This document shows positions 12,050-24,900 of a DNA stretch of 64,000 bases, piece by piece. The notes under the pieces were generated by a model. That model was not told the origin of the DNA. It made no database searches and saw only the letters and a program-made list of their open reading frames with translations. Numbering within the stretch: position 1 is the stretch's first letter; each line of letters opens with the position of its first letter. Position numbers and translations under genes: made by a program. The stretch is from Angiostrongylus vasorum (lineage: Eukaryota; Nematoda; Chromadorea; Rhabditida; Metastrongylidae): assembly GCA_018806985.1 (NCBI GenBank), contig JADANN010000437.1, positions 274,501 to 338,500 of the forward strand. Direction: 5' to 3'.

Positions 12050-12830
12050 TGACTCCTACGAATTCATACTCGGACGTGGGTTGAGCGCATACGGCCCGAA
12101 ACATTACTAGGATATGGTGTCAAGAACGTGTTAAGGAACGCGCAGTGCGATGTTGGCTTCAAACTTTCGACTTTGAAGATGAGATATTTCACGGACGTCC
12201 TTCTGGTATTGACAACAATGAGTTCAAAGCTTTAGTCGAAGTAGATACTTTTGCAACTGTTTGGCAACTTGTAAAAGGACTCGTTCTAGGCACCTTGACT
12301 TTTTTGGTTGGTCTAAAGAAAATGGAGAAGTCGAAGAAGCATGATAGATAGATTCTGCAAGAACTAAAGAAGAATCAAAGAAATCATACAAGCTGACGAA
12401 GTGCATTATGAAATTCAACGTCCGCGCTCGTAGTTGGTCAACAGGAATAGAAGTAGTTTCCACGATCGACTTTCTATTAACATCCCAATAGGTGATCTGT
12501 TCTGCTGCATGATAACCTCGGATTACAGGAAGCAGAACCGACACCGTAAACTTTGAACCAACTGCTCTACGAAACTCTGCCTCATCCACCATGCTACTTA
12601 GAGTTCTCGCCAACACACTACCATTTGTTCGGGCATCTCGATAAATTTTTTGTGTGAGAAATGCTTCAGAGGCCAAAGACCCTATCCAATGACTTCTTCG
12701 CTTTTTTGAACTCCAGAATAACCAGCCAGTATAGATGAAAAAAGTTTCTGTAAGCATTGATGTCTAGATTCTAATGGTTTTTGTCTGGACTAATAAAGTT
12801 TGTTATGAATTTGGCTATGCCAAAGTGGCA
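12050..12830 (+). pseudogene. mariner transposase, internally deleted and dead
   Basis: The first part encodes the N-terminal DNA-binding region (MRCWLQTFDFEDE, GRPSGIDNNEFKALVE), the linker (KKMEKSKKHDR, a stop, then ILQELKKNQ) and, after a deletion of the central catalytic part, the C-terminal part: LLHDN, then LNQLLYETLPHPP, then SPTHYHLF and a degenerate C-terminus. Mariner transposases use a D,D34D triad. The first Asp region is missing, the HDN Asp is present, and the third Asp is His (SPTHYH instead of SPTDYH). Stops and frame changes occur throughout. No clear terminal inverted repeats were found. The long minus-strand open frame across it is a shadow. Confidence 0.8.
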
Positions 12831-12904
12831 ACATGAAAAAGACAAATTTTAATTAATTAAAGCACAGGTTGAAATCCGCCATTAAATTCATAAAAAAGAA
12901 AAGA

Positions 12905-13118
12905 ATAGAGCTCTCGGCGTTGATCAATCCCCGTAGGGTACGCCATGCATTCGACTTCATAAGCATCGTTGGAGGTGATTGAATGCATATCTGGCCTTTA
13001 CAATGACTCGCGGTGGCCTACCGATATATCGAGCCAGTGATGCTGTCCTCCCAGACAAGTCTGGTACCAGTTTTCCGAGCCAGGATGGATGGAAGGCTTG
13101 GTGAGCCTCAAGCGCGGA
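12905..13118 (-). mobile_element. SINE family A copy, head truncated
   Basis: Tail and body as in the other copies ('cggcgttgatcaatcc', 'gaggtgattgaatgcatatc', 'cccagacaagtctggtacc') but it stops at 'gtgagcctcaagcgcgga' before the tRNA-like head. Confidence 0.65.
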
Positions 13119-14185
13119 GAGCAAGCAACTCTTGAGGTCTGGAAATTGCAGCAATTTAAAGAGTCCGTTTGTAGGTCCATTTGGTCTTTCACGTGCTGTA
13201 AAATTCGGTCGTCTCTATTCTTTTAATTCCACCTTTACTGCCCTGTTTTAAATTATTTTTCTTTTATCATTTGAACCGACTTTCATCCAACCTCGGTGCA
13301 AATGACCGATGTGCCCTATTTCATTGATGAGCTACCAATGTACTCTGTTTCATTAATAAACTATCATTCTTATCATTTATCCTTATCTTTCGTTTGAAAT
13401 GTGCTCATGGATGTTTCAGTTGTCCATGAGCAATTCTCGTCTAGTTGATGGTCGCCATGAAACGGAAGATGACCACTGGATTTTTGAACAACTTGGTTAG
13501 TTGTGTAAGCAGCGGAGATTATTTGCTTCCAGTTGATTTTACTAACATTATACAATATTTACAATTACACTGACTACTTGTATAAAGCACGACACCATGT
13601 ATTAAAAAGGAAATTTTCTTGTCAACGAAGGAGCTAGCGGTCTTTCAAAGCAGAAAGTTGATCGGATTGATTTTTGGACTTCCTATACCTGCTTATTGAA
13701 CCCGATAAGCAACTGTGCATGCAAATCATAGTGAACGGATAGTCCTGAAGGTGATGATGGAAAAAAAAGACTAAGAAGGAAGCACAGAGGATCCAAGCGG
13801 ACCATCTACGACGCGTGTTGTTACATCCATCGCTTGGACTAATCGTCCAGGCTGCTACTAGGATCAACATCTTGATGACAGACTCTTTCAAAGGCCTGTT
13901 CTCGTTACGATTGGAAAAAGTGGAATTAGTTGATCACGTAAGTATCTGTTTCTTCTCAAAGGCAGCTGGTATGAGGACCTGCTTTGATTTTGAAACACAC
14001 ATGCCCGATTCAGAATAGGTGCGGTATTTCTTAAATAGAATACTTGAATAGATGTTTTTTCGTGTAGGTAGCCCAGAGAAGCCTGCAAGAACATTGAACG
14101 CACCGCCTGACGATGCCGACTCTATTGAAGCGGTGTGTTATATTTCTGTTGGCTTTGCATTACTTTCCATTGTTTGTTATTCTAG
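13118..14185. other. Spacer upstream of the RS-rich gene
   Basis: Possible but unproven plus-strand exons: an ATG at 13873 followed by an open frame to a GTAAGT donor near 13938, and a short stretch near 14072-14131 flanked by TGTAG and GTGTGT. They do not join in phase, so no 5' extension of the downstream gene is proposed. Confidence 0.3.
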
Positions 14186-14186
14186 G

Positions 14187-14560
14187 TGGGGTGAAGCCTC
14201 CCAACGGTTTACCGCGTCATCGTGATGCGGAGGTGTTCCTGGGTGTCGTGCTGCGATGTGTAGCAAGAGCATTTATCTCCCAGCAGGGTCTCGGTAGCTG
14301 AGGAGTCCGGCGTTTCCATCAGGAAGCTCAGTTAAGAGTAAATTAGTACCAGGATCCACTACCGTCCTGGTATCAAATTCGTCGCATTGTGGTAAATCCC
14401 CCTCTGATCCACAAGGGCGGCGACTGCCTGTGGTGGTGATGACCTGGGGCAGGTTTTGGCTAGGCTGGTCTGGCTAGGCTGGTTTTGGGACTCCGGAAAA
14501 CCACAAGGGCTAAGCCAGCAAAACTCCGAAAAAAAATGGTATGTGAAGTGAAGACCATAT
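14187..14560 (+). mobile_element. Family C short element copy
   Basis: Begins 'ctcccaacggtttaccgcg', contains 'atccacaagggcggcgact' and 'ggttttgggactccgg', ends near 'gctaagccagcaaaactcc'. Lies just upstream of the RS-rich gene. Confidence 0.7.
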
Positions 14561-14723
14561 GTGGAGTTATTCGTTTTGTCTTGAAAGGAAAAAACCAGAA
14601 ACAGTGTATTCCCAGATAGTGTTTACGTTCTGTCAAAGTTCCACCTCACCTTGTGAGAGTCACAACCGTAGACGTCGCCAGTTCTCCGTGTTTCGGACCT
14701 TTCTGTGTTTAGGTTCGCAATAG

Positions 14724-14730
14724 TTTTCAG
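14724..14730 (+). promoter_or_regulatory. Possible spliced-leader acceptor of the RS-rich gene
   Basis: TTTTCAG lies 27 bases before ATG 14758 and the bases between are open in frame. It could receive a trans-spliced leader or be the acceptor of an internal exon. Confidence 0.35.
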
Positions 14731-14757
14731 AAGAAACTTCTAATATATGCTAACAAT

Positions 14758-17470
14758 ATGCGGAAATTGATAGCCACAGCTCGAAAAGAAATCAACGATT
14801 TAAAACTCGAAAACACTTCCCTAAAACAAAAGTATGTTCCGTTGGAATTTTCCACAAGAATTTCGTTTTTAACATAGGAAAATTTTACTTTTAGACTGCA
14901 GGCTAGTGGTCTAACTGAATGCCCAGCATGTTTGTTCCGTTTCAAACCAGAGAGAGAACATCATGTGCTTCCGAAGTACATTAAGGTAACCGGTTTAGTT
15001 AGAGTTGCAAACCTTAACTTTAGTGCTTTAGCACTTTTATTTTAACAATTTCTTCCTAAGGTATTTCGAGGAAAATTGTCAATCGAAATCGAGTTCTCCT
15101 CCCTGGAACAAATGTCGGAATGGTTGACACTGAATAAACTTGACGAAAATGCTGATGGACTTCCCTACTATGGTATTCATAATTGAAAACTGTCTGAAAT
15201 TGAATAGTTGGGATTTTCATCCTTTTTTTCTTGTTTACCTTCACTTCGGACCGTTTAGGTGCAACGTGAAGATCACAAACCAGATTTGAAGTCGACTGGA
15301 AGTTTGCTGTCCAAACTAGTCAAGGAAAAACAGGAATTTGAGGCAAAAAACAAGAGAGTAGTAATTAGTATTCGGCCCCGTCCCCGTGACGAATGTACAA
15401 ATGCGTCAGCAGGCAGTTCTTCCTCGGATCGACTTCTTCCACGAGAGAGAATTATGACGAATTCGGCAGCGCAGGGTCTCTCAAATGTTTCAAAGATTAA
15501 TTGTTTGGAGAATAAATGCTCTAATGACGGTGATAAAGAGGACATCAAGGAGTCGTTTACTTCTTCACATCTTATTCCTAAGGATTTCAATAGTAAGCAC
15601 AACCAAGGTGAAGCACAGGTAGTTGTAAAGCAGTGTCATTATCCTGAGTTACTGAAAGCAAACCAACACAATGAAGTGCCCGGTATAACTGACACAAGAA
15701 TTCATGAGGCATCTCAAGTTTGTTGTAATGAGTTGAAAAGGATGAGAAATGGCTGTGGACCAGCTGCAAATGACAGCTGTGAAAAAATTCTCAACATGTA
15801 CGGGACTCACGTGAATAAAGGAGAGGAGAAAACCAATGGCCACCAATATCGAAGAAAAAACGGTAGCTCTGAGTGGATTTCCAACAATCGACGGACTCAT
15901 GTGGACAAGGAAGAGGATACAATCAGGCGCCAGTCCTGGAGAACAGTTTCCGGCAAAGAAAACGCTAGCGGAGTGTCTAGTGCAAGGGCGATGTGTAGTC
16001 AAATTAATGTGCATGGAATAAATCGCAAGCATGATGTTCATGTAACGCTGGAGAAATACTATCCAAGGAGTTCATCTAAAAGCTTATCGAAACCAATGTG
16101 TAAAATTGGATTTTCCAATGAGGATCAGAATGAAGGAATAAGAATCGGTGGACAGTATTCGAAAGTTAAGAATGACAATGAGATCTCAAACAACTTTAGT
16201 AATATAAAAGCAACTGAAGTAAGAAATGGGCTCAATGAGCATCAAAATGAGAATCAGAAGATTGACGTGGAGAAATGTAAGTGGTCAGAAAGTCATAGAG
16301 GAATAACTCTGTCCCGAAGTCATTCCGAAGATAGATGTCGGCGAGAAGACTCCACTAAAAGGCTCCGGGAAGACGTAGACAGACATACAACGGATAGAAG
16401 AGGAAATTCCATCGGAGGTTATTCAAAGGACAGCAGTACAAGTTCAAGAACCAGTCAGTCTAGACATTCAAAGGTGTCCTCTTATGATGACGTTTCGCAT
16501 CGGCACCATTCTCCTAGAATGGATGATGGGAGAACTCACCGGAATAGAAACTCACTAGATAAGAATGCTGAACTGAAATCCCATCAGTCCACGAGGCTAG
16601 TTGAACGCCATCAACGAGTATTGAAGTGTTCATCACGAAGTGCTTACTCCACTAGAGACTCCAGGTATAGAAATCCTAGGGAAAGAAGTAGATCGAGAAG
16701 TAGAAGTAAGTTTTCGTCTTCAGAATATGGGTTTACCACATTCCAATGGGACGTAGTTTCCATCGGCTTCAACGTATTTTTCGATAATTGGAGTACTTGA
16801 AAACATGAGAAGGAAGGGAATTATAAGAGCGGCTCCTCACTGTCGTTCTCGAGGTGGTAACCTCTTGAAATTAGGATTAAAACGGAATTGGACACAAAAT
16901 TTTTAGATTGTTAGCACAAGCGCTGCAGTTGCAAACTTCAACATTTCATAAACACTAAAGGACACCATCTGTGTGGTTGATTAAAGTCCTGCTTCTTCAA
17001 CCCTTGCTCAAAATACGAAAGTCGATGAAAGAAAGTGAAAATTAACGTTTCTGGTGCTGCAAAAATTAGAATTTCAACTTTTTTCAACACGAGAAGTTGT
17101 GTAGGCATGGAAGTCGTACCAAACAATGTGGCTACATACGATTTGAAATCAACTCACGTCGTCGGGACTGTGTTACTAAACACAAAGTGATCGTTCTTTA
17201 GTATTCTGCAGCAGGTACCTTTTCATGTTTTTGAATCAGAGCTGTGGTATTCTAGGACAGCATGTTGGAAGAACTCCTGCTCACGGTGAAGCGAAATCCA
17301 AATCGCCATTACGTAGTCCTAGAGAGAAACGAAGGAAACGCTGTATATCTCCTCTCAGGGAAGACTGCAGAAATGTAGATTCTGTAGAATGTGATACTGC
17401 TCCCATTCCAACCAGCGATTTGATTGTTGTTGACGAGGAAGATGTTGAAGACGGGGAAATTGTAGAATAG
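14758..17470 (+). CDS. RS-rich nuclear protein with FLASH-like helix and EDGEI tail
   Basis: Five exons join in phase to 641 residues: 14758-14831, 14895-14985, 15061-15172, 15272-16705 and 17256-17470 (TAG). Residues 1-30 form a helix (MRKLIATARKEIN then LENTSLKQ). This resembles, from memory, the N-terminal coiled coil of the histone-mRNA factor FLASH/CASP8AP2 around LIKTARVEIN. A CPAC pair and a short folded-looking stretch follow. The large fourth exon is low complexity, rich in Ser, Arg, Lys and Asn, and ends in an RS run (RERSRSRSRS). The last exon has SP/RS sites and an acidic end DEEDVEDGEIVE. EDGE[I/L] motifs are known to bind ARS2 in RNA-processing proteins. The fourth-exon acceptor is uncertain: the better TTTAG at 15258 breaks the frame, GAAG at 15271 keeps it. 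Exons and nuclear role are likely; FLASH orthology is a hypothesis. Confidence 0.72.
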
Positions 17471-18160
17471 ATTTTAGTTAATATTCAACTCATCTCTAGT
17501 CCATTTTCTCACCTCATTTCTGGTGGTTCTGCTCAACAAGATTTAGCTCCAGTGCTACGGTAATTTGAAGGTTTTCTTTGATAGGTATTGTGAAATGTGA
17601 TGCTTTGTTGTTTAAGGGCTTTTTTTGCTTAGTTTATTTTCATCTTCTATGATATAATGAAGATGTAAGGAAAATGAAAGCAGTTTGTTGCTGAATTGTA
17701 TCGTCACTGCGGAGAACTTCCCACAAAACTATGAGTTTAAAAAACTTTTATTGAGCTCTTTCTTTCTCTTACTAGCTAAGCAAATATCAATGGCAGTGAT
17801 TCTTCACCGTCACCTTTCTTTTTGTCAGAAAAAAGTCCAGTCGTTTCCACTAGCAGCTCGTCGTTTCCTGAAGCTATTACTTTATTTGTGAAAACCGTCC
17901 ACCTACATCTTCTAGATGTTCTGCAATACTCCAGTATTTTTAAGGTACTGACATCCAACTGGGATCACGACTGTCCTCATGTGTGATGAGATCTCAAGCT
18001 ATAAGGTTACGTGATGCGTCTCCATGTGGACGAGGGTCGAACTCGTACCGAAGGCAACCATATGCTTCGGATGAGACGCATTTGAATTCAAGAGATTCAC
18101 TCCGTATACGTGCTACGTTAAAATGATTTATACTTTTGTATATACATAGGTCCACGGAGG
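17470..18160. other. 3' flank and diverged RTE 5' fragment
   Basis: Downstream of the RS-rich gene. Near 17985-18090 a stretch ('gatctcaagctataagg', 'acgagggtcgaactcg') resembles the start of the RTE element that follows. No coding signal. Confidence 0.4.
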
Positions 18161-21100
18161 TTCCTCATATTAGGGATCTCGAGCTGGTTAGCCGCTAGGT
18201 TATGTGGCGCATCCCCAGGTGGCGGATAGGGGGTTAATCGCAGACCAAAAGCGACCTTATGTTTACCTAAGACGTAGGTAGATCCAGGGGATCGACTCCC
18301 TGTTTCTGTCGCGGCGATTTACCACGTACTTTCTGTATTTGAGAGGCGTATTCATGCATGCGTGTACGGGTGCGTTTTCGAGTCAATTCGGCCAAAAAGC
18401 CTGCAATCAAGTGACAGGGAAGTATGCGGGGAGGCGATTAGGAGTCGCCTCCAACAAATAAGCTCCACCACTCTGGGAGAGCCTGGCAAGCTACCCGGGA
18501 GTATTCCCTAACCCCCCCCGTTCACAGTCCATAGAGCTATACTTGGGTATCAAGATGCTAAACACAGTAAAAAAAAACGGGCCTCATTCCCCCTAACCCC
18601 GAAAGAGGCCCCAATTAGGCAGCGTTGATTAGGACAAGTACGAAGAGCCTGCTAAAATCTCAGAGCCAGTGGAAGCTGCATAGATCGCAACGAACTAAGA
18701 ACGATCGTTACCTACAATGCACCTACACTTGAATCTAAACCCTCGATAGAAGACTTGATCATGCAAGCGTGAAGGATAAGGAACTACGTCATCGACCTGG
18801 CCGAGACGAGACGGCGCCACCTATCCAACCCCGTCTATGACACCGGAGAAGAACTGTTCCTCGAAACATGCGACAGTAGAGGATTCGGCGGCGTCGGCGT
18901 TGTTCTCGTCAACACGAGTTTGTCCATGAAAATCGATTCATTCGAACAACTTATAATCCGAATCGGACGTTTACGATTAAAAACATGTGGATCAATACCT
19001 TGACAATCTTCATCGTTTACGCACCGACTTCAAACTATGACCAAGAAGAAGTTGAAGCGTTCTATATGGACTTGGAGATGTTCTACAGAGAAGACCATAC
19101 ATTCTTCGTGGTCATCATTGGAGATTTCAACGCCAAGATTGGACCAAAAAGGACGTCTGAAGAACGTCACATTGGAACCCACGGATTAAAATGGAACGAA
19201 CAGTGTGAGCGGCTCTCTGAGTTTATCATGACGACCATGACCATTGATGGTAACTCGCAATTTTAGAAGCCCCACCCTCAACGCTGGACGTGGAAGTCTT
19301 CCAGTGGAGAGTACCATAACGAAATATACGTCGCCGTTGTTCCAAAATTTTACACGAGATCAGACCAGGGCCTCCGTGCAAAATTCGATTTCTCGCAGAA
19401 AGGAGGAAAAACAGTAAATTCAAAGAGCGAAGTCCCAAAACCGCTATAAATTGGGACTTATTCAATTTATTAGTCGGCTGTTGGGAAGATGCGTTGTCGA
19501 TAACATCGACGAGGAATATGATCGGCTCATTCAGCATCTTATCGTTAGCGCTATGAAAGCTGGGAGTTTGAAAGTCACCAAGAGACATCTGTCTCGAGAA
19601 ATTCTCGAGCTGATGCGCCAGTGTGGAATCGCACGAGCTGCAGGCAACCGCGATCTAAGGTCCGAACTTGCAAAACAATGCAGATAGGCGATAAAAAGAT
19701 CTTAAAGAGAGAAGAAGTAATGGTCGAAGTTGCAAAGGCTGGAAAAAGCATTTGCAAAGGCCACCGATGCTTCCCAAATTACAAGACCAAGATGATTGCA
19801 CTCCGACGCCCAGGCGGAACAATTACAGCGTCCAGAAATGCAGTGAAGAAAATCATTCACCAGTACTACTCAGATCTCTTCGATAGCCACATATGAAATA
19901 AAAGAGGATGGATATGTTGCACCACCGGTGTCCCTTCCGAAATCCGTCATGCCACTTGGTCGGTGAAAAATCAAACAGCACCAGGTCAGGACAGGATAAG
20001 ATCTGAACGCCTGAAGAACCTTTCGCTAGTCATAAACATACTAGCTCGGCTCTTCACACGTTACCTCTCTGAATGCAATGTCCCTACTTAGTGGGAGGCC
20101 AGCAAGACCGTGTTAATGTTCAGAAAGGTGACCTACACGATATCGGCAATTATCGCCCAATCTGCTTGCTTTCTGTCGTCTACAAACTTTTCACTCGAGT
20201 CATCCTGAACAGGAGTGAGAGAACACTGGACGAAGGGCAGCTGTGTGACGAAGCAGGGTTTCGAAAAGGTTTAGTACGATGGACCACATCCACACGATAG
20301 CAAGACTCACTGAAGTATCGCGAGAGTGCAAAAGACCGCTCTGTCTCACGTTACCATTGATTTAAGGAAGGCCTTTGACTCAACTGCGATAGAAGCAGTC
20401 ATTGAAGCCATTGATAGTCAAGGAGTCTCTTCCCAGTATATAAAGTTTCTTCATGAGTTGTACAAAAATTTCACAACCGTGATATCATCATTCTACAATG
20501 GTATTAACATCGACGTCAGAAGAGAGGTTAGGCAAGGCGATACCATTTCGCCAAAATTATTTACCGCCACCCTCGAGAACGTCATGCCAACATTGGGATA
20601 ATATGGTAGTGAAAATCGATGGTCGGCAATTACACCATCCTTGCTTTCTTGATGACATCTTCCTTATAACACCAAACATTAGCCAAGCGGAACGAATGCT
20701 GGCCGACTTTGATAAAGCCTGTGGAGAAATTGGTTTTCGGCTAAATCTGAGAAAGACGTTGTTAATGAAGAACGGATTGGTTTATATGTCCCATTCACGC
20801 TCAACGGAAGTCGAGAAATCAATATGATGAACGACTTAGCTCCATTGCTGAGCAGAAGGAAACGAACGGCTTGGGGAGCTTTCAAGAGCATTGAGGATGT
20901 AGTGAAGAGAAAAAACACACGACTCCATGCCCACCTTTTCGACTCAACGGTACTTCCTGCGCTAACGTATGCGTCAGAAACTTGATCGCTGCGTAAAGAG
21001 GATGAAAAATCACTCAGCGTTATCGAACGCGCAGTCGAAAGGACGGTGCTAGGAGTATCCTGTTTCACACAAGTAAGGGATGGGATCCGAAGCTCCGACC

Positions 21101-21440
21101 TGCGTTAATGATCAAAAATGAAAGAGGCCGTTCTGTACGCCGAGCAGTCGAAGATAAGGTGGGCCGGACACGTAATGCGTATAAACGACAACTGATGGAC
21201 AAGAGCCATTAGAGAGTGGATTCCTCGGGATGTTAAACGCACTGCAGGAAGACCACCGACCCGATAATGAGAGTCCTTCACGAAAAGCCTAGAAGAAAGA
21301 CATGATGCTCAACGAGTTCCTAGAGCGAGCAGAACTAACTGGGCCACTCTTGCACGCTACAGGGAAAAATGGAAGATTTACTGACGCCCGCTGGAGTCGC
21401 TCGACGACCAACGGGACTATAGGTGATACAGATGGTATAC
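18160..21440 (+). mobile_element. RTE-type non-LTR retrotransposon, lineage 1, broken
   Basis: Near full length but dead. Order: 5' untranslated part (18160-18690), AP-endonuclease domain ([20 protein letters not shown], then [11 protein letters not shown]), linker (VVDNIDEEYDRLIQHL), reverse transcriptase (GNYRPICLLSVVYKLF at about 20140, IDLRKAFDS at 20353, EVRQGDTISPKLF at 20524, then FLDDIFLI at 20647) and C-terminal region (AHLFDSTVLPALTYASET at 20933). The catalytic F/YADD box reads FLDD, which removes nothing from the Asp pair but departs from the family. Many stops and frameshifts split it. Family assignment rests on domain order and motifs. Confidence 0.88.
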
Positions 21441-21990
21441 ATAGGTGAGTGGGCTTATTTATAGGTGCACGGATTGAACTACGCTCGTTGAAACCTCTAC
21501 CGATAGCAGACCGGAAATTCTCACGCGGCCGTTGGTCCATATTGCACTGAGTAAACTCCCACATCTATTCCGGGCGAGCTGGAGAAGCTACAAATCAATA
21601 TATTTGATCTCCTTCGCAGAGCCTACGGAGCTCTGCGTAAATACCTTATTCAAAATGAGTAAAATTACAGAGCTTTATAGTATAATTCTCTAAATTATCC
21701 AAGCACAGTGACTAGTACTCAAGCCTGCCTGAGGAGTATGGACACTGTACCGTTGGTATCTGCTCGAATCATTCTTTGATTATTGATGATACGGAGGATT
21801 CAATAAGATCTCGAAGTCTCTTTACATGTAAAAACATTTTTTGACCCCTTGTTCACTTCATGTTTATTGAACTGTGGATTCGGCTTCTACATCGTCCTTG
21901 AGCGGTCGGTTACTTTTTCATTCCTACTTTCATTTCTGATTTCGGTTTTAACATCTCTACGAATTAACTAGTAGGAAAACCGAGCGATGG
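21440..21990. other. Spacer between the two RTE copies
   Basis: No gene or recognisable repeat seen. Confidence 0.45.
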
Positions 21991-24900
21991 ATTCGTTGCC
22001 GAAAACACACCTCCTTCTGATCCACATCGTGGTGAAGACCTGGATACGTCCTTGCAAGGTTAAGTCAGGACTCCAGGGAGGACCAAGTTGCACGACCAGC
22101 AATAGGCCAGCCTCAGTACCCCGCACACTGGGTGCTCCCGTATATGACGGTGAGACGACCGGTGAGAGGCCAGAAAATCTCGGGTTTGGCAGAACGTCAA
22201 TGGAATCGGATCTGACGCACGCACGCACGACACGCCATGGAGATTGTTTCTTACTGTGCACGTATAATGCCAGAACACTCCACAGACGCCGATCTTCACG
22301 CCCTTCTTGTAGCCGCAGATCGCATTAAATTTCACGTGATCTCATTACAAGAAACAAAAAATCAAGAAGATCGACACACGCCAACTAAACAACGGGACCC
22401 TTGTAATCCGTGGAGAAAAGGTCCCGTCACGAAATGTCGGCGGCGTAGGTTTTGTCGTCCACCCGTCCATTGTCCATCTCGTCGACTCATACGAGATCCT
22501 TTCCCCTCGCATAGCCGTCCTCCGTCTTCAACTGTCGCATCATAAGAAGATCACTATCATCAACTGCTACTCACCAACCGACGCAGCTGATGAGTACGAA
22601 TTAAATGCGTTCTACTGTCAGTTGGAGGAAGTCATCCGCAATGATAAAGCATATCAAAAATTTGTTGTCGGAGACTTCAACGCCAGAATAGGAAAGGCCA
22701 ACGATCGGAAGTTTTGGATTAGGAGAAAGAAATGAGAATGGAAACCGTCTCGCAGGACTCCTGTCAGCAGCACGTCTCTTCCATGGAGACTCGTTTTTCC
22801 AGAAGAAAGAAAGCCGCCGCTGGACAGGGGAGTCTCCCAACGGCATGACTCATGCGGAGATCGACCATATTCTGACAAACAGAAGATGGTGCCTACTTGA
22901 CACATCGGTAGTCCCGTCATTTTATACTGGTTCCGATCACCTCCTTCTTCGCACGAAGATTCGATTCAGCCGCAAGCTGGAGAAGAACTCTCTTCATCGA
23001 CCACGAAGAAAAAGTCTAGCTGTATACGACGAGAACATTCTGAACGAAGTCCTGTCCAAACGTGACTGGTGGATCAAAGCAGACCCGACCGAAGTCTACG
23101 AGCTGCTTGTCGAAGGACTGAAAAGCTGTGCCGAATTCGCCTCAGTTCCTCAAGCAATAAGATCGGATCGCATCTCCGTCACTACTAAGGAGTTGCTCGA
23201 AAAGAGAAGGAAACTGAAGCTTGATCCTACTGCAACACGGTTGACATGGCTAGTAATAAATACCAGCTGCAGGATAGCTTTGCAAGAAGATCTACAACGG
23301 CACAAGCAGAAGAAACTACTGGAAGCAGCAGAAGAAGGAGCAGTCTGAAAAAATGCCGTCGGGACTTGTGTGATTCTGATTTTCCGCTGTCAGCTGTGAT
23401 GAACGAAGATGGGATCGTCAAAATTTCCCGCCATGATATGGAATTAATAGCGGAAACGTTCTACACCAACCTTTTCCGTTCCACAATCCCTGTCTCGGAC
23501 CCTAATATCCCCGCTGGAGAAAAACCACCTGGAATTCTTCCGTCGGAGGTTCGACTTGAGATAGAAAGCATGAAAAGAGGCACAGCTCCAGGACCAGACA
23601 ATGTCACCGCCGATTTCCTTAGAGCTGGAGGCCGCAATTTACATGTACTTCTCTCAAATACAGCCTACCTTCAAAAGGAAAAAATCCCAGACCAGTGGAG
23701 GACGTCGCGTACGGTCATCCTGCCCAAGAAAGGAGACCGAAGGGATATTCGTAACTATCGTCCCATATGCTTGTTGAGTGTACTCTGCAAGCTCTTCACG
23801 AAGATTATCCTCTTGCGCATATCAAGGACATTGGATGAGGCGCAACCAGTCGAACAAGCAGATTTCGGAAAGGATTTTGGTACACGGACCACATCCAAAC
23901 CGTGTCCAGGGTCATCGAAGTTTGTCGAGAATACCACTTGCCTCTAGTCCTAACCTTTGTCGACTATGAAAAAGCGTTTGATAGCGTCGAAACGAATGCA
24001 ATCCTATCAGCGCTCGTCTACGAAGGAGTGGCCCGTCCTACATAAGAACTCTGTGCGACTGTTATCGGAACTGCACTACGAAAATACAGTTTTCCATCGA
24101 CCTCTTACCATACCCATAGGAAAAAGGGGTTCGACAGGGCGATACAATATCGCCAAAGCTGTTCAGTGCCGCACTGCAGTGGATAATGAGTCACTCGACT
24201 GGGATGAGAAAGGCATGCGTATTGATGGAAAATTTCTATCAAACCTTCGTTTTGCCGACGACATTGTCATCTTCTCAAGAAGTACTATTGAAGCAGAGAT
24301 GATGATCAACGAGCTCAACGAAGCGGGGAAGAACATTGGACTTCGCATAAATCGAAAGAAGACCCAGTTCATGAAAAACCCATGGTGCGAAGGCGGAAAT
24401 TTTTAATTGGATGGCTCTTTCATTGCAGAGACCACCTCGTACGTATACCTTGGGCGATCAATGAACATGGAAAACAACATGAAGGAGGAAATAGATAGAA
24501 GAAGGAGAGCAGCTTGGGCCGCATTCGGGCCTCTCAGAGAAGCCACCGACCAACTGAAGGACCCGAAAACCCGCGCTCATCTCTTCGATTCTACGGTCCT
24601 CCCAGTGCTCTATTATGCTGCGGTGACATGGGTTGATACTTTAACTACGTCAAGAATGCTCCGCACTACTCACAGAGCGCTTGAGCGATGTCTTCTGAAA
24701 TATAACCGGCACTCGCAATATCTAGCCGGAATGCGAAGCTCTGAACTTCGAAATCTGCCACGTCTTCGAAATCCAGGAGATTATAAATCGATAGCGAAAC
24801 ATAGATGGGCCGGTCACATAATGAGAAGAACGGACGACAGATGGACAAAAAGAACAGTACAGTGGACTCCAAGAGAATGCAAACGTCCCCCAGGATGACT

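Noticed and set aside
12224..12757. 177-codon open frame on the minus strand
   Set aside because: The plus strand encodes mariner transposase pieces across the same bases, so the minus frame is a shadow.
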